Shown here: positions 37,201 through 50,336 of the stretch, piece after piece | How positions within the stretch are numbered: the stretch's first letter is position 1 | Layout: every line of letters begins with the position of its first letter | Source of the DNA: Anseranas semipalmata | Lineage: Eukaryota; Chordata; Aves; Anseriformes; Anseranatidae | Length of the DNA stretch: 64,000 nt | NCBI GenBank assembly: GCA_013399115.1 | Contig: VXAA01004323.1 | Location: 5,867 to 69,866 of the forward strand | Reading direction: 5' to 3' | The notes under the pieces: generated by a model | Seen by the model: the letters and a program-made list of their open reading frames with translations, nothing else | The model's database searches: none | Told to the model about the DNA's origin: nothing | Program-made: the position numbers and the translations under genes

Positions 37201-40200
37201 CAAAGACAGCCTCTGAGGTCTCACAAGATGAGCCCTCTCTGGGTACATGACCCAGACAAGTGCCACTTGACCCTGCACGTGACTCCAGCATCAGCCCCGT
37301 GGGGTTGAGAGCTGCCACCCAGACGCTGTGAGGCAGCTGGTGCAAACTGGCTTTTCTGCTGAGGGCTGATGTTTGTATAACTTTCCCCATGTGGTGGAGA
37401 AGTGTATTTACATACTCACTGACATACAGCGTGTCACATCATCATGGACCCCTACAGCTCACAGGCCAGGCCTGTTTCTACCCATCTGGCCCCCAGTTCC
37501 TCACTCAGTACCACAGCATCACCCAGGCTCGTATCTCCAGCAACACAGAAAGGCAGCTACGCTTAACAAAATGTGACACTTCACAGTTCAACAAATCCAT
37601 GGGAAATATGGTAACTTGCTCATCGTCCCAAAAGCAGAAAGTGTAACTTCAATGGGAAGACAGCATAGAACAACATGCCAGCGTGGTGCCCTGTGCTGGG
37701 ACAGCAGCTTGGGTTTTAATGGTACTGATAACTGTGTAGGAACAAAAAGCACCCCAAAGCAGCATCCTTGTTAGCGCTTACAAACCAGTGATGGTCTCCC
37801 TGCAAACAGCCCCCTCTTTCCTGCCACCTCTGCACACCACCTCCTCTGCTCCTGCTGTCTAGGCTGGTCCCAGTGCTCCCCTCCTTGCAGGAGCTGAGAC
37901 TTGGGGCCACCGCACTCACCCACACTTATCCAGGAGCAACTTAGAAATTCCAGAGTGGAGGTTCCGAACCCCTGATTTGCAGTCCTTGAGTCCCCAGAGG
38001 CAGCTGGAGCCTCCTGACAATAAAGTTGCTTTTCTCTGATACCTTCTGCAGATCCTGTAGAAGCAAGCCAGGGACCCACAGGGTCTGCAGCCCTGCTGCT
38101 TGCAGACCACAGCAGATACTTCATTCGTGCTGCCAAGCATTGAGAAAATGGGAAATGGCATTTCAGTTCTCTTTTTACAGATTGCTTAGGAACAATATGT
38201 GGCCACTTCCTTAGAGGAATATGTCAGACCCTGAGAACAAGTAACCTGGGGAGAGGCACAGAGAGAGAAGTAAAGGAAATCTGAAAATCGCTGAAATAGG
38301 AAAGGGCAAGAAACCTCCTCTGCACCCCCAACTTAGCTTAGAAGAAAGCACTGGGCAGTAACCAATGACTCCAACTGCTATTTTGTTTACGATCCCTGTA
38401 AACTTGTGCACCCACATCCCCCCAGAATGCAGGAGGACAGGTAGCACACTCCAAATGAAGCCCAACCTGTTCAACTAGGCAGTTCCTTGCAGCATGGGGA
38501 TTTATGAGCTGGCATCAACAACCGTCAAAGGAAACCTGGACTCACAACCCCAAAGTGCCCAACAGCCTGACGGTAGGCATGCCAGGCAGATGTTCAAAGC
38601 AAACTCCTCCTTGAAGGAAGGACAGTAACTCTGATAAGCCAGTAGCCCCTGAAGAGGAGCACTGAAGTTAAGCAGATGCCCGGTTATCTCTGAGATGGGG
38701 TCAGGTGAATCCTGCAGCCTCTGTCAGATGCTTCTTATTCAATAAGAACATTTTTAAACTACCGTCAAGGGAACAACAGAGCCTCCATGGTACTGGCAAT
38801 AGGAGCTATAACTGCTGTGTTACAGTTGCAGAAAATATTTGACACAAATGAGCTGCTTTGATGTCTCTCAAACAGTTAAAGAAGAAATCCAGCTCAGTTG
38901 CATCCAGAATCATGTAAATATATCCCACCTCCAGAGGCTCCCCACTGAGGCTACTCTGTAAGCTTGGCACAGCACAAATCCAAGGCTATTACCGTATCTC
39001 CAGCATCAAACCATCTTCAGCGTTTTGAACATTTCACTTCTCCCCGCCCGCTCTGCAAGCTGCATTTTCAGCCTGAAAGCCAGCCCAAGCTCTCACCTGC
39101 CCAGCAGCTGCCAGCAGCTCCAAGGTGACTTAGACCCCTCTGTCCTTACACTCTGCTGTCACCCCCTGTTCCGCAGCACAGCAGCAGGGAGGGAAATGCC
39201 AGGGGATCCAGGGGTGAGCTGCATCCTCCAAGCAGCACCACACAAAAGCAACAAACCTCTCTGCCAGCAGAAGAAACCACTTGACTTTTGTTGCCCAGGA
39301 AGATGAGAACCCAAGAGCTACCCTGACCTATCCTGCTTTTACTGCATGCCTCAAATGCGAGCTGGGTCTGCAGTGGATGCACCCTTTGCTGTCCTTTTCT
39401 CCTGGGTTTATAAGACTTCATCCCCCAGTGGTGGTCTGGACAATGCCAGCACGCTCAAAAACAACCTGGCAGCAGAACCAAGGCTGGGGGAAATGTGTAT
39501 GTGTGTAAGAACAAAGCAGATGTACATGGTAACGTGGCAACAAAGAATAAAATCAGTGCAAGTGCAAAAGGTGAGGGGTGATTTAATATCATGCTGCCCT
39601 TTACCAGTTGACATCTCTTTCATTGCCTGGCTTTCACTGTCTGCTTGATGGATTTCCCTCATTTTCTTGACTGAATCATGATACCTCATCCATTGGCAAA
39701 CTCCAGAGATGATTTGTTTCAAATTTTCAAGTAATATATTTAACTAGTTGGCAGGTCACCCCCAACCCTTGTCTAGCACCAGTGCATCCTAAAGGCACCG
39801 GGCAGGCAGGGCAGCCCCAGCTTGCACCGAGGCCAAGCTGCCATGTGGCAGAGGACTTACTTTACACAACTGTTATAGTCCCACTGCAGCCAGGTCAGTC
39901 TGGGAAGCAGCTCCAATACAGTTAATTTTCTCTAGGAGGACATTTTCAAGTTACATGTGCAACTTGAATGGGTTGTAAGACATTCAATGCAAGGGGCACG
40001 TAGGGGCTCCACAGGAGAAAAGAGGACCTGACTCAGAAAACCTTCATTGCCTCCCTGTTTCTGCAAGGACGACGCAGGAATGCTGGTCCTCCACTGCCCC
40101 AACACCAGCACCAGGCAGACCTACAAATACAGGGGTGTTCACTGCATTTTCATGCTAGTGGAGCAGGACCAACCCCAGCTCTGTTACAGGCATGTTCAGA

Positions 40201-41559
40201 GGTAGCTTTGAGCTCAGGAGGATGAGCAGGCATCCATGAAAGCTGCTGCTCGGGCCCAGCCGGGTGAGCTTTGCCAGCCGGGGCTGGCTGCAAGCCCTGG
40301 GGTGCGGGAGAGGACCAAGCGCATCCCTCAGCCCTGCAGCATCAGCCCTGCAGCATCCCTGCCCGCTGCTCCGGAGTGCGCAACACAGCGGGGAAGAGAA
40401 GGTCTGTGCCACCTGGCTTAACATGGGGGTGGAAGGGAGAGCTTCACTTTAGGGCTGCATCTCTCTGCTCTTCCTCATTCACTAAGAACTGGGTCACTCC
40501 TGATTTGACATGGTAGGAAAACAGCATCAGCCTCAGCTGATTTGACTCAACTCCCACGAGTCAGTAAGAAACCAAAGCCTCAGCATGTGGAAGAGCTGTT
40601 ATTCATTCAGACAGGCTGAGGACCATTTAACCTCCACAGAAAACCTTGTCACATTGTTTTACAAGGAAGTGCTTGTTTATCTGAGCTAATTTTCCTGTCA
40701 GTCACCACTTCCTGCCAACCGGCTCTGCTCTGGCAGTCTCAGTGATTAGGATAATCTCCTTCATGTCTTGGTCCTGCACACTCCTGAATGCTGTTATCTG
40801 GTGCTAAATAGCTGATACATCCTACCCCAGAGCTGGCTGCACTTCAGTTTGGTCTAATATGATTTTCTCATGTTGCCCATGCCTCTTTTATTTTTTTCTC
40901 TTTAACATTAATAGCATGATTTGGAATGAATCACAAATTGAGCTAATGTTTCTCACACCTCCTCACAAAGCCTCCTTTTGCTCCTCAGTTTAATGCTAAA
41001 TTTAATTTGTTACTTTTCAGATCACTTCTGAAAGGTGAAAGCCAAACAGAGAAACTAATCTGCATTGAACTTGTGCGATGCTAGGCTGATAGCAGCCAGT
41101 ACCTCTGTGCTACGCTGCAATCCCTTGGGGAACAGCAGAGATGACCCCTCCTTAAAGACCAGCATCCAAAGTCCAGCCTGAGCACCTCCTGTGCTCACGG
41201 GGTGACTGCTCCTGCATCTCCCAGGGTTTCACTCGGAAGCACAGCCGCGGTGTTGGTGAGAGCACAGCAGCGCGGTCAGTCCCGGCCCCAGCCTGCCTTA
41301 CAGTCCTGCTGCTTCCCCACTTAGTGCTCATTTCATATCGCACATTTGGTTTGTGTTTTTATTGAATTTCATCTCACTGACTGCAAATTGCTGCTGAGGT
41401 TGTCGAGCTCATTTACAGTTTCAGTTCTGGCACCAAAGCACTTTTAAGTCCTGTCCACTTAGTCCCATCACATTTACTGCTGAGTTTCAGTGCCAGCCCC
41501 AGTCCCTGAAGCATCCCTAGCAGCACCGCACACTCTACTGAGGATGATTTCCATTGTGC

Positions 41560-42010
41560 CACATCCACCTTCTCACGTGCCTTGTAGTTTCCTCGTAGAC
41601 TTGTGCCAACAGTGTTCCCGAGGTCACCCTGTATAGATGTATTACATCTCCTTCCTCTGATCTACCAGGCCTGTTACTTTCAAAAACTGGATTAGATCAG
41701 TTTCACGTGATATGGCCTTACTAAAGCCTTACTAGACTGGCTGTTCTTTGATCTGCCAGTGCTTACAAATAGATCGTTCAATTACTTGTCCCAGAATCTT
41801 TCTGGATAGCATGTTTAGGCTGCCCAGTCTCTCCTGCATTGTTGTGCTCTTGAACACCGGGCAAAAAGTCTTTCCTTCAGTCCTCTGACACTTCCCTACT
41901 GTGCCATCCCATCTCAAATACCTGAATGGTGAAGAACTTCAGGACTGTTTCAAGCAGTTCCTTACACACCCTGGGGCAAATCTGCCAGGGCTCTGTTACG
42001 TGAATACATC
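41560..42010 (-). mobile_element. Decayed CR1/L3-like LINE, reverse-transcriptase region, minus strand
   Basis: Read on the minus strand, the order of blocks matches the CR1/L3 ORF2 reverse transcriptase: a VLKELLE-like block near 41975, a REVSED-like block, then LSRKILGQVIERSICKHW (open at 41732-41917), then a GLVDQRKEM-like block near 41660 where intact elements have LVD...D-V-I-Y-L-D. Several frameshifts and stops interrupt it, so it is inactive. Boundaries are approximate. Confidence 0.7.
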
Positions 42011-43601
42011 CCGGCTGTGCCAGTCCCCCTGCTCTCTTCCTACCATGTCCCACAGCCCAGCCCCTGGTGTCAGGCTGAAACTACCTCCTCTTTGACTAGG
42101 ATTGGGCTCCATCTCTTCACGTGTTGGCAGGCTCCTGGCTACACCCCGTGGAGAGTCGGCGCTGGATGCTGGAATATATGCAAAGGCAGTGGCACAAGCA
42201 GGGGCAGCACAGAGTCTGACGGGGGAAGCAGTCACTGCTCTCTGCCACTTGCAGTCCTGCAGCAAAGCTATTCATAAGGCGGGTATTGAACTGTCATGGG
42301 TTGGAGACTGGCATTTAAAAAGAACCAGCACAGATTTCAGGTCGTTAGAAAATGCCAAACAATAAACATCAAGGTTCAGGAGCTGCTGTCTCTGTACAAG
42401 AGGATGGGGCAGACAACTGGGGGGCTCTCAGTGTCCATAACGCCAGTCGTCCCCACTTGCAAATTCGAACCTAAGTGTGGGGCCATTCTCAGTGGCAGCT
42501 GATAGCAAAGAGAAGAAGAGCATCTAGGAGCAGCTTTCTAAGCTCTCTCAGATACTCCTGATGAGCTCAGTGTCCCCAGTAGCTTTTCACACAAAGTCAA
42601 GCAGGTTAATCAAAGAAATCTTTGGAGATGCTGCCCAAGCCATTTGTTCACACACGTACACTCATAAAAGCAGAAAAGGGCAAACTTGGTTCCTGTGTGG
42701 CTGACTGAACTAGTCAGTCTCAGCAGGTGGGTTTGGTTAAAATGCTGTATTTCATAAGCTGAAAAAGCAATAGCTCTAGTAATGAAAAACTGGCCTGGGA
42801 GCATCTGTGTAAGAAACAATCCATGCAAAGCCACTGATGAAAGGAGGTTTAAATTCATCAGTTTGACTTTTCGTTGAAACCAACTACTGTGCTCACAAAA
42901 TCACCTCACCTGCGACTCAGTTGCTAGGGGACACAAGGCAATGAGCAGCAGTGTCCTGAGCTGTCTGATGCATCTTTAGGTTTGGAGCCCACCAGAACAC
43001 CCAATGGAAGCCTGGGAGCTGTAGCAGGATAGAGGTGAGGACCCAGACCCTGCACAAAGACACAAAGGTCTTCTGGACTAAGAGCAGCTGCTGTGGGAGA
43101 GAAATCCCAGTGCACAGGGAGCCTGGTGGCTGGAGGAAGAGAAGGGAGGACAGCCTGGCTGGCATGGAGTAAGTGGAAGGCAGCATCAATCCCAGGGACT
43201 CTGCCCATCTACCTCACTTAGCTTTGACATGTCACCAGCCCTTGTTTAAAAGCAGACGTGAGTCTGCCCAGCAGTCCACATCAATCTCAAAGATTCAGCA
43301 GGGAATAAGAAAGAGCCTTTTAGGTTTTGTGGTGGAAGAAAATGAACAGTTACTCAAAAACAACCACTTTGCTGTGAATGCAATTTAGAAGCCATTTTAA
43401 GAAAGTCCCTGCCCACTTCAGCCTGCTCAAAGGTCCTTCTGTGTGATGGCAAAGGGACCTGTACTCATTTAGTGTTTTCGCACACCAGCAATTGCCCAGC
43501 CCTGCAAAGATAGCAGCAGCCCCGCAAAGCACGGATGGACCCATGGGCTACTGCAGAAGGGTAGGAGGAAAGACTTGGACGTGGCAGGGACATCTGCAGC
43601 C

Positions 43602-43634
43602 ATCATAATTCTATGATTCTATGATTCTATGATC
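43602..43634 (+). repeat. CR1-tail microsatellite (ATTCTATG)n
   Basis: Just over three units of the ATTCTATG octamer, the hallmark 3' terminal repeat of avian CR1, stand here in plus orientation. I recognise no CR1 body upstream, so it is a tail-only or extremely truncated insertion. Confidence 0.75.
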
Positions 43635-44409
43635 AGGGGTTCACAGTCCTGACCTTCCTGGGCAAAAGCACCGAGTGATGCTGAGAGGTCTGCCAGCATA
43701 CCTGATTCAAGGAGAAGCAGGATTAGGTCCAAAATACTCAATGAAATATTTGCAAACCTGAAAGGCTTAGCAAGCCTTTTATTTGCAAAGTCACTCAAGC
43801 TTTTAAAGACAGAGATTGGCTTTTGCCTCTGGTCAATGTTAAATGGGCAGCAGGTCTCTGCAAATTGCTCTATAAATGCACATACATGGCAGCGCTAATC
43901 AAGTGTTTCACTCCTAGCTGGGATAGGATAGGTATCAAGAGGACAGGCATTTCTTCAGCATCTTATCCTGTGAGATACAACAGAAACCTGGTCTTCAAGA
44001 CTTCTCATGCAAAACAGTTGTTCAGTAAAATATGTTTATATAAGCAGGAAAGGGTATACTTGCTTCCTGAGCAGCACAAAGCATTAGCTAATTTCCTGAA
44101 GGTTTGGGTCATCTCAAGGATTTCATATTTTGAAAGGTCAACAGCTTCAGTAATGGGGGAAGAGCCCTGGAGCCCTGGAGCATATGTCTGAGTGGCTTTC
44201 TCTTCAGAGTGCACACTTGGATGGCATTTATCTAGAGGCTATCAGTATTTACTAAGGGCAGCTACAACATCACCCTGCTCTTGCTGCATTAGTCATGAAG
44301 GACACAAACCACAAAAACAACAGCAAATGGACTTGTACTTAGTGCACGCTCCTGAGCCACCTGCTGTAAAACCCCTGGGATCCTCCTTCTCACACAAGGA
44401 CATTTCACA

Positions 44410-44670
44410 GTGTCACAGAGTTAGAAGATAATTCAGGTTGGAAGCGACTCCCAGAAGTCTCTAAGTCCAACCTCCTGCCCAAAGCAGGGTCAGCTCTGAG
44501 GTCAGATGCGGTTGCTCAGGGCTCTCCCCAATCTGGTCTTGAAGACCATGGACAGAGATGGTACAGCCTTTCTGGGTAAGATGTTGGATTACTTGACTGC
44601 CTTCATGATGAAAATTTTTTCCTTATATCCAGTCCAAACCTTTCTCATTTCAACTCATTTCAGCTGTTGT
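44410..44670 (-). mobile_element. CR1 LINE 3' end, older copy, minus orientation
   Basis: CR1 3' sequence in antisense: a CACAGAGTTAGAAGATAATT-like start, AGTCCAACCTCCTGCCCAAA, GCAGGGTCAGCTCTGAGGTC, GGTTGCTCAGGGCTC, then the CTTATATCCAGTCCAAACCT block. It is more diverged than the neighbour that follows directly. Confidence 0.8.
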
Positions 44671-45052
44671 CACAGAATCATAGAATCATCAAAACACAGA
44701 ATGGCTTGGGTTGGAAGGGACCTTAAAGACCACCCAGTTCCAACCCCCCTGCCATGGGCAGGGACACCTCCCACTAGACCAGGTTGCCCAAAGCCCCATC
44801 CAGCCTGGCCTTGAACACCTCCAGGGATGGGGCATCCACAGCTTCTCTGGGCAGCCTGTGCCAGTGCCTCACCACTCTCATAGTAACAAATTTCTTCCTA
44901 ATATCTAATCTCAGGTCGTGTCTCACTGTCCCTTCATGTATTGCTGTGAAGAGCCTGGCTCCACCTTCTTGATGACCTCCTTGTAGACATTGTCAGGCTG
45001 CTGTTAGGTCCCCACAAAGCCATTGTTTTTACAGACTGACCAAGCCCAGCGT
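44671..45052 (-). mobile_element. CR1 LINE 3' end, younger copy, minus orientation
   Basis: This is a well-preserved CR1 3' end in antisense. It begins with the tail repeat (AATCATAGAATCAT), then GGGTTGGAAGGGACCTTAAA, CCATGGGCAGGGACACCTCC, AGACCAGGTTGCCCAAAGCC and GGATGGGGCATCCACAGCTT, and continues to a GACCAAGCCCAG block. It is 5'-truncated and noncoding. It abuts the older CR1 directly, suggesting insertion into or beside it. Confidence 0.92.
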
Positions 45053-48000
45053 GACAGTGCCATCACAGTCATTGCATGGGGCAGCTGTGGCCTCCAGGCT
45101 GGGATCCAGACATCTGGGAACACTTGTGACATGGGTGTCTGGCTTTTTTAACAACCGTAACAATTCACGCATGAATCCAGCATGAGAAAGCATCCACAAG
45201 CCCAGAGTGAGCCAGACTTGGAGGTTTCTGGCATCGCCCTTTTACTGCACAGCTTGCCAACACCATTTCCTTTCTTAAGGAAAGTAAGTAAAAGAACCCC
45301 AAGAAGGAAATTTCAGGAAATTTCCGATTCCTGCTTTTACATCTTTCAATATTTATTTCTGCTTTAAGTGTAAGCTTGAGATAAGCTCAAAGCAAGCTCC
45401 CAAAGGCAAATCCTCCTGAATGCTGCAGGGATTGAATTGCTCCCCTTCCCATTTCCCTGCCCTCTGTTCTTACAATAAGCTGACCAATGTTCCCAGATCT
45501 CCTGCACCCTAAATGTAGGAGTTAGGCATCCAAATCCACCTCCACAGTCTTTTTTTATTTCCAGAGCAGGTCTCTCATCCCAGCTAGCCTTTTTCTTCAT
45601 GTTAGGCTTCTACCATTTACAGCCTAAAGCCACGGAAACGAGGTGTTATCTAACCTCATTTTATTTCAGTGCTAATCACATCAGTATCTGCACCCAGGTC
45701 CCTGTAGGAGATGGCCTGGAGGGACCACAGGGCTGCTGCCAGCCGACTGAGCTGCAGGACTCGTGTTTAGAAATAACAAATCTCTCCACCTGTCTGCTTT
45801 AGGAAACAGTATGGAGTCTTCATGGAACATAAGTGTCATTTGAAATGCAATCACAGAGCAAAACTGCAGTGGACTTAGCAAACTCATTAAAACCAATGCC
45901 AAATGCTCACTAGCAACCACTCTGAGTGCATCCACCAGAGACTAGCTTCCATAAAAGCAGATGACTGTCCAGTCCTCTTAAAATCAAGCCACTTATTTAG
46001 CACCTAGCTATACAATTGGGAGCTTCTTTTCAGACAGTGTTGGCACAGATGTGCACGTCTCAGGGATCATTTTATTTTATTTCAATTTTCATTGCAAATC
46101 GTTTGTGCTCGTTCTGAAATAAAATGGCCATCAGGCAGAGCAGGACACTAAGGAAATTACCCAGACCATGATAAAGAGGAACAGGAGCATTTAGTGTCCA
46201 CTGCACTGGCTGCAGAACGTGCACACTTGGATTATTTACAAAGAGGTGGTGCTGTCCGAAGCAGATGCCCAGCTGCCAACACACACGTTTTATCACAATG
46301 CTCCTGATACTTACAGCTTTTCTTAAATCCCCACCTCCTGAAGTCATGAGAATTGGGAGATTCTTAGACTGATTTCCAAGTCAGTCTTATCAACTGGGGG
46401 GCCAATACATACATTTTGGACACATCAGCTTGAGTAAGGAAATGTGTTTTTCAAAATATTCCAGGTGTCCCTTTAAGACTGCAATAAGGGCCTGATTTTA
46501 AAACCACCTCCAGGCAACCTTCAAGTTTTGCAGGCATAATTATGCGTGGATGCAAAGCTTGAGGCTGTTTCTGAACAGGAGGCCTTTAATGTTTTATTTT
46601 CTGGCTGCATGTCCTGTAGTTTTCTGTATCCTGTTAATGTCGATTTTTTTTCCCAGCATTAATGGAGCCTGTCCTTTGCGAGGCGCTGAGTTATTCCCAA
46701 GAAGTGAGTTCTGCTACAAAGTGTGTATCTCCAGGAATGAAAAGGCTGTAAACAACTATTTATTCCACTTCCACTGCAGATCTAAAAGGTTCTGTTTAAA
46801 ATAGAAACTAAACCATGTCTCAGAGTTACCCTGCTGCAACCAACATGGTAAGTGGCTAGCGCAGGGGACCAGGATTGCTGTCAGCATCAGCCCTGGCCAG
46901 TCTACTGCAATGGGAAGGCAGCTCTTGCCTTGACCTTTCCTGCTAGACAGCACAATGCTGGGCTGTTCCTGGCTGATGGTCACTCCTGAGAGTTTGGGAT
47001 TAAAGGCGTAAAGCAGAATTAGATCCTACTCAAGGTACAGTATCCTGGGTGCAGTGCTGCCAAACAAGGTAGTCTTCTGGCTTATCCATAGCCTCCTAAG
47101 AACTCCAGGCCCATGGATGATGCAGCTAATGTGACTCTGCAGCAACACAACTAGTCATGACAGCAGTGGCTATGACGAGGGCTGGGATGGAAAGACCCCA
47201 TTGCACAAATTCTTGTCAAGTCCATAGGAGCTTCTCTGCAATGGCTAAAGCTCTGACAAAGAACCCAGCCCAAGTGAGTAGTGAGAAGCCCTCCTGGAGA
47301 CGAGCTATTGCAGCAGAAACTTGAGCCCATGAATAAGACATCCAAGTATGCCCCACGTTCACCCTCCATCTGCTCATGCTGGCCAGGGTGTATCACTGCG
47401 TGCAGACATCTCTTCCTTGTCCCCACAGTTAGATGCCAGGACACAAACGGACTACACACAGTTAACCCAGCACTCAATCGAAACTGTGAACTCCAGCCAG
47501 GTTTGGGGGCTCGCACAACTGCTCTTGCAGGGAACAAGTCGGAGGATGTGTCACACTGAATGCTTTAGGCCCTTCCTTTGGTATATGGGAGAAGGGGGAT
47601 GGACAGATTGATGAATAAAGGGCCCAATCTCAATCCTGCCTGCAGAGGGAAAAGCACCAACATCGCTTTCTTTAGGCTGCGGTATCCTGAACTTCCCAGG
47701 GAGGTCAGGTGCATCAGTTAAGATATTTCCATTGCATAGCTTGAGAGAGACAAATTCACAGCCTGAGCCAGTGTATCAGTGAAATGAATTTTTTGCTACA
47801 ACATAAAGGTTAAACTGCAATAAAGTTGCCAAGGCATCAATTCAGCGATACAGATATATAAAGGCCATCTTTTTGCTAGAGTAATTTGGCCAAACTGCAC
47901 AGATTTTCCAATTTACACCAGCAAAACATGCAGCCCATGGTGACAGAGCAATGTGGTCTTACAATATGAAACCACCATTGACAGATAGCTACGTGCCCTG

Positions 48001-49230
48001 GCTACTTGCCAGGCCCAAATTAACCATCTGAGCTACGAGGACGGATGGCTAGAGGCAAAAATATAACTGCCATCATCTCAACATTAGGATTGTTCTAAGT
48101 ACTTCATTACCAAGTCATTACTCTTGGAGACAGCCTGACACAAAGGGAAAATGCTGATTTCATTTTATTTAATGGGAACAAAGTTCTATTGGCTGACCCC
48201 GGGCATATTACTATAATTGATTTTCTAGTATCAATATAAGTATATATTCACTTAATTCTATTGCTTCCCTATACCTTGGGGGTTTGAAACCAATGCCCAG
48301 GTGTCAGCTTGTGCTGGGGGTGCCCTCCTCTGGAGCATCATCTCTCCATCCCCAGGGATGGACTCGTTAACAAGCTGTTTTCACACAGAGGGAGTTAAGT
48401 GTTTTTCTCTTGGCATGCACTGCGAGCTGCACACCTGCTCTGATGTGGTCAGCATGAGGAATTTGGGACTTGCATGCGTTTGCAACACTTAATCTCAATA
48501 TATGGGGAGCAGCATCAAGAAAGAGTGAGCAATGCATACCCAGGGATATACATGCCAAGGGCAGGAAAGCATAGGAAAATGCAGCCTGTTCCCTGACCCC
48601 TGTCCTGTTTTCCTCTCTGTCCTCTATGTACTTCCATCCCTGGAGTATGAGAAGAAAACCAGGACTGCAGGGAGGTTTGGCTTGGTAATGCCAGGGGTTG
48701 CGTTTTGTCCCCAAGAAGGACCCATGCTTAGAGGAGAATACCCACATGCATCTACAAAGGGTTTGTCAAGGCTGCAGTGAGATGTGCAACTGATCCTGAG
48801 CATCTGCTAAAAGTTCACCAGTTTGTGATTTAACATCAGCTGTTTGCACGGCAGGGATGCAGCTGAGAGATTTCTGGCCCTGTTGCTTTTACAAGTGTGA
48901 CAGGCCTAAGGGGAGGTGGAATAAGAAATGCTACTGCCCAGGTTTTCTCAATGCTGTTGGACTTCTGTGTCCTCTGAATCAGGCTGACCAAAAGAGGAAT
49001 TAATAGTTTTGGGACCTCAAGCTACCAAAGCGACTGTGCCCTCCCAAGCAGCCCAGGCAAGCCTCAGACAAGTCAGCCCCAGTCACTGGGCTGGATTCCT
49101 GCCAGTGGCTGATATTTGGCTCCTCGATGTGCTTGGCCAGGATCGGGCTGACTTGTCCCCATGCTCAGCCCTAATCTCCCTTGACTTTCTCCCAGCCCAA
49201 ATCAGAGCAGTTTTGCTCCCAGCCTCTCAC

Positions 49231-49330
49231 CTTGCCATCAGTGGTGACTGCAGCAAAGACCGTGGAGGAGTAAGGGGACCAGGCAACGTCCCCTACGGCA
49301 GAATTCAGGTCATAAATAAACATCGGAGTC
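49231..49330 (-). CDS. DNAI1: DNAI1 coding exon: WD repeat [17 protein letters not shown]
   Basis: A 100-base exon completes the split Lys codon and encodes [28 protein letters not shown] and TTDGK. This is the next WD blade; its final strand (AHVFDL) is supplied by the following exon. The acceptor is TTTGCAG|G and the donor AAG|GTGAGAG. Only 857 bases of intron separate it from the exon at 50188, the shortest intron in the window. Confidence 0.95.
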
Positions 49331-50187
49331 CTGCAAAGAGAGACCCAGGCTCAATTAAACACATGCCACTCTGGAAGTGAAACACTGAGCTATAAATACT
49401 TTGATGCTGCAGCCTATGCTCAAGGCCAGCTGTAAAAGTGGGAGATGGAGTAGTGCCCTATGCCAGACACCAGCCAGAGTCTGAGCCAAAGGCAAAACAG
49501 AGCTGAGCATCAACCTAAATGGGCCTGGACTGGTCCCGCTGTGTTGAGAAGACAAGTAGTCTGTTTCTTTCTTTCTGAAAGCATTTTGAAAGCTTCCACT
49601 GCATACAGTGAGACGGAGTCTCTCTGCTTAATAATCATAGGGGAAAAAGTGATTTTCCTTCTCTGGACTTCTGACAACACCATTGAATATTAGAGCAGTA
49701 TTGGCAACAGGAAATACTTGACTCTGACTGATTTACAATAAAATCAGTTTCCTGATTGAAACCAGACATTCCTCAACCACTAACCCTGAACTTCATTACG
49801 TACTTTTAAATGTTGCAATTTTTTTTGGCCTCTCTGGCTCTTAGGAGGTGCCTGGCTCCTGAAGCCATATACCAGCCCCTGACATTTCTCTCCAGAAGTA
49901 TAACCGTGCCACAGCAGGTCCTTTCTGAAGAAAGCCAGGTCCAAAGCAAGGCAGTTAGGCTCTTTGCTGAGCTGAGCTGCTTGGCAAATTTCTGGAGCAG
50001 TCGATGCTAAACCTTATACCCCATACTTCAGGAGTACAATCTGATTCATCAGCCGTGAAGAACAGAGAGAAGAGAGCAATATCAACACTTAAGAGGGAAA
50101 CAGCCTGAAGTATGAGCAGAATCAACATGTGCAGCTGGATTGTTAGGCTGGACCTCACCACCCATGCCAGGACCCAGCAGGACCTAC

Positions 50188-50336
50188 TTGACGGTGTGAT
50201 CCCAGATCTTGACTGTCCAGTCAGAGCTGCAGGAAATGAAGACTTTCAAGTGGTAGGGATTCCAGCTGACTGAATCCACAGCCATGTGATGGGCTTCAAA
50301 CACATCCAGAAACTGGCTTGAATAGCATTTTGAACA
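50188..50336 (-). CDS. DNAI1: DNAI1 coding exon: canonical WD repeat ending KIWD
   Basis: This 149-base exon encodes [20 protein letters not shown], then [16 protein letters not shown] and [13 protein letters not shown], plus two bases of a Lys codon. It is the clearest WD repeat in the window, with an AH...V..V.W.P....F.S.S.D.T.KIWD layout. The acceptor is CCATTGCAG|TGT and the donor CAA|GTAGGT. The length and residues fit mammalian DNAI1 with only conservative changes. Confidence 0.95.

Larger units (their letters stand above)
34250..49230 (-). other. DNAI1: DNAI1 intron, ~15.0 kb
   Basis: Intron between the SPNLRKMPK exon and the TPMFIYDL exon. It contains a minus-strand CR1/L3 reverse-transcriptase remnant (about 41.56-42.01 kb), a CR1 tail-like microsatellite (43.60-43.63 kb) and two adjacent minus-strand CR1 3' ends (44.41-45.05 kb). 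I recognise nothing else in the rest. Confidence 0.85.

Noticed and set aside
42440..42500. GGTTCGAA-type tRNA T-loop word on the minus strand.
   Set aside because: The flanking bases do not form a T stem and no A box or acceptor stem can be placed.
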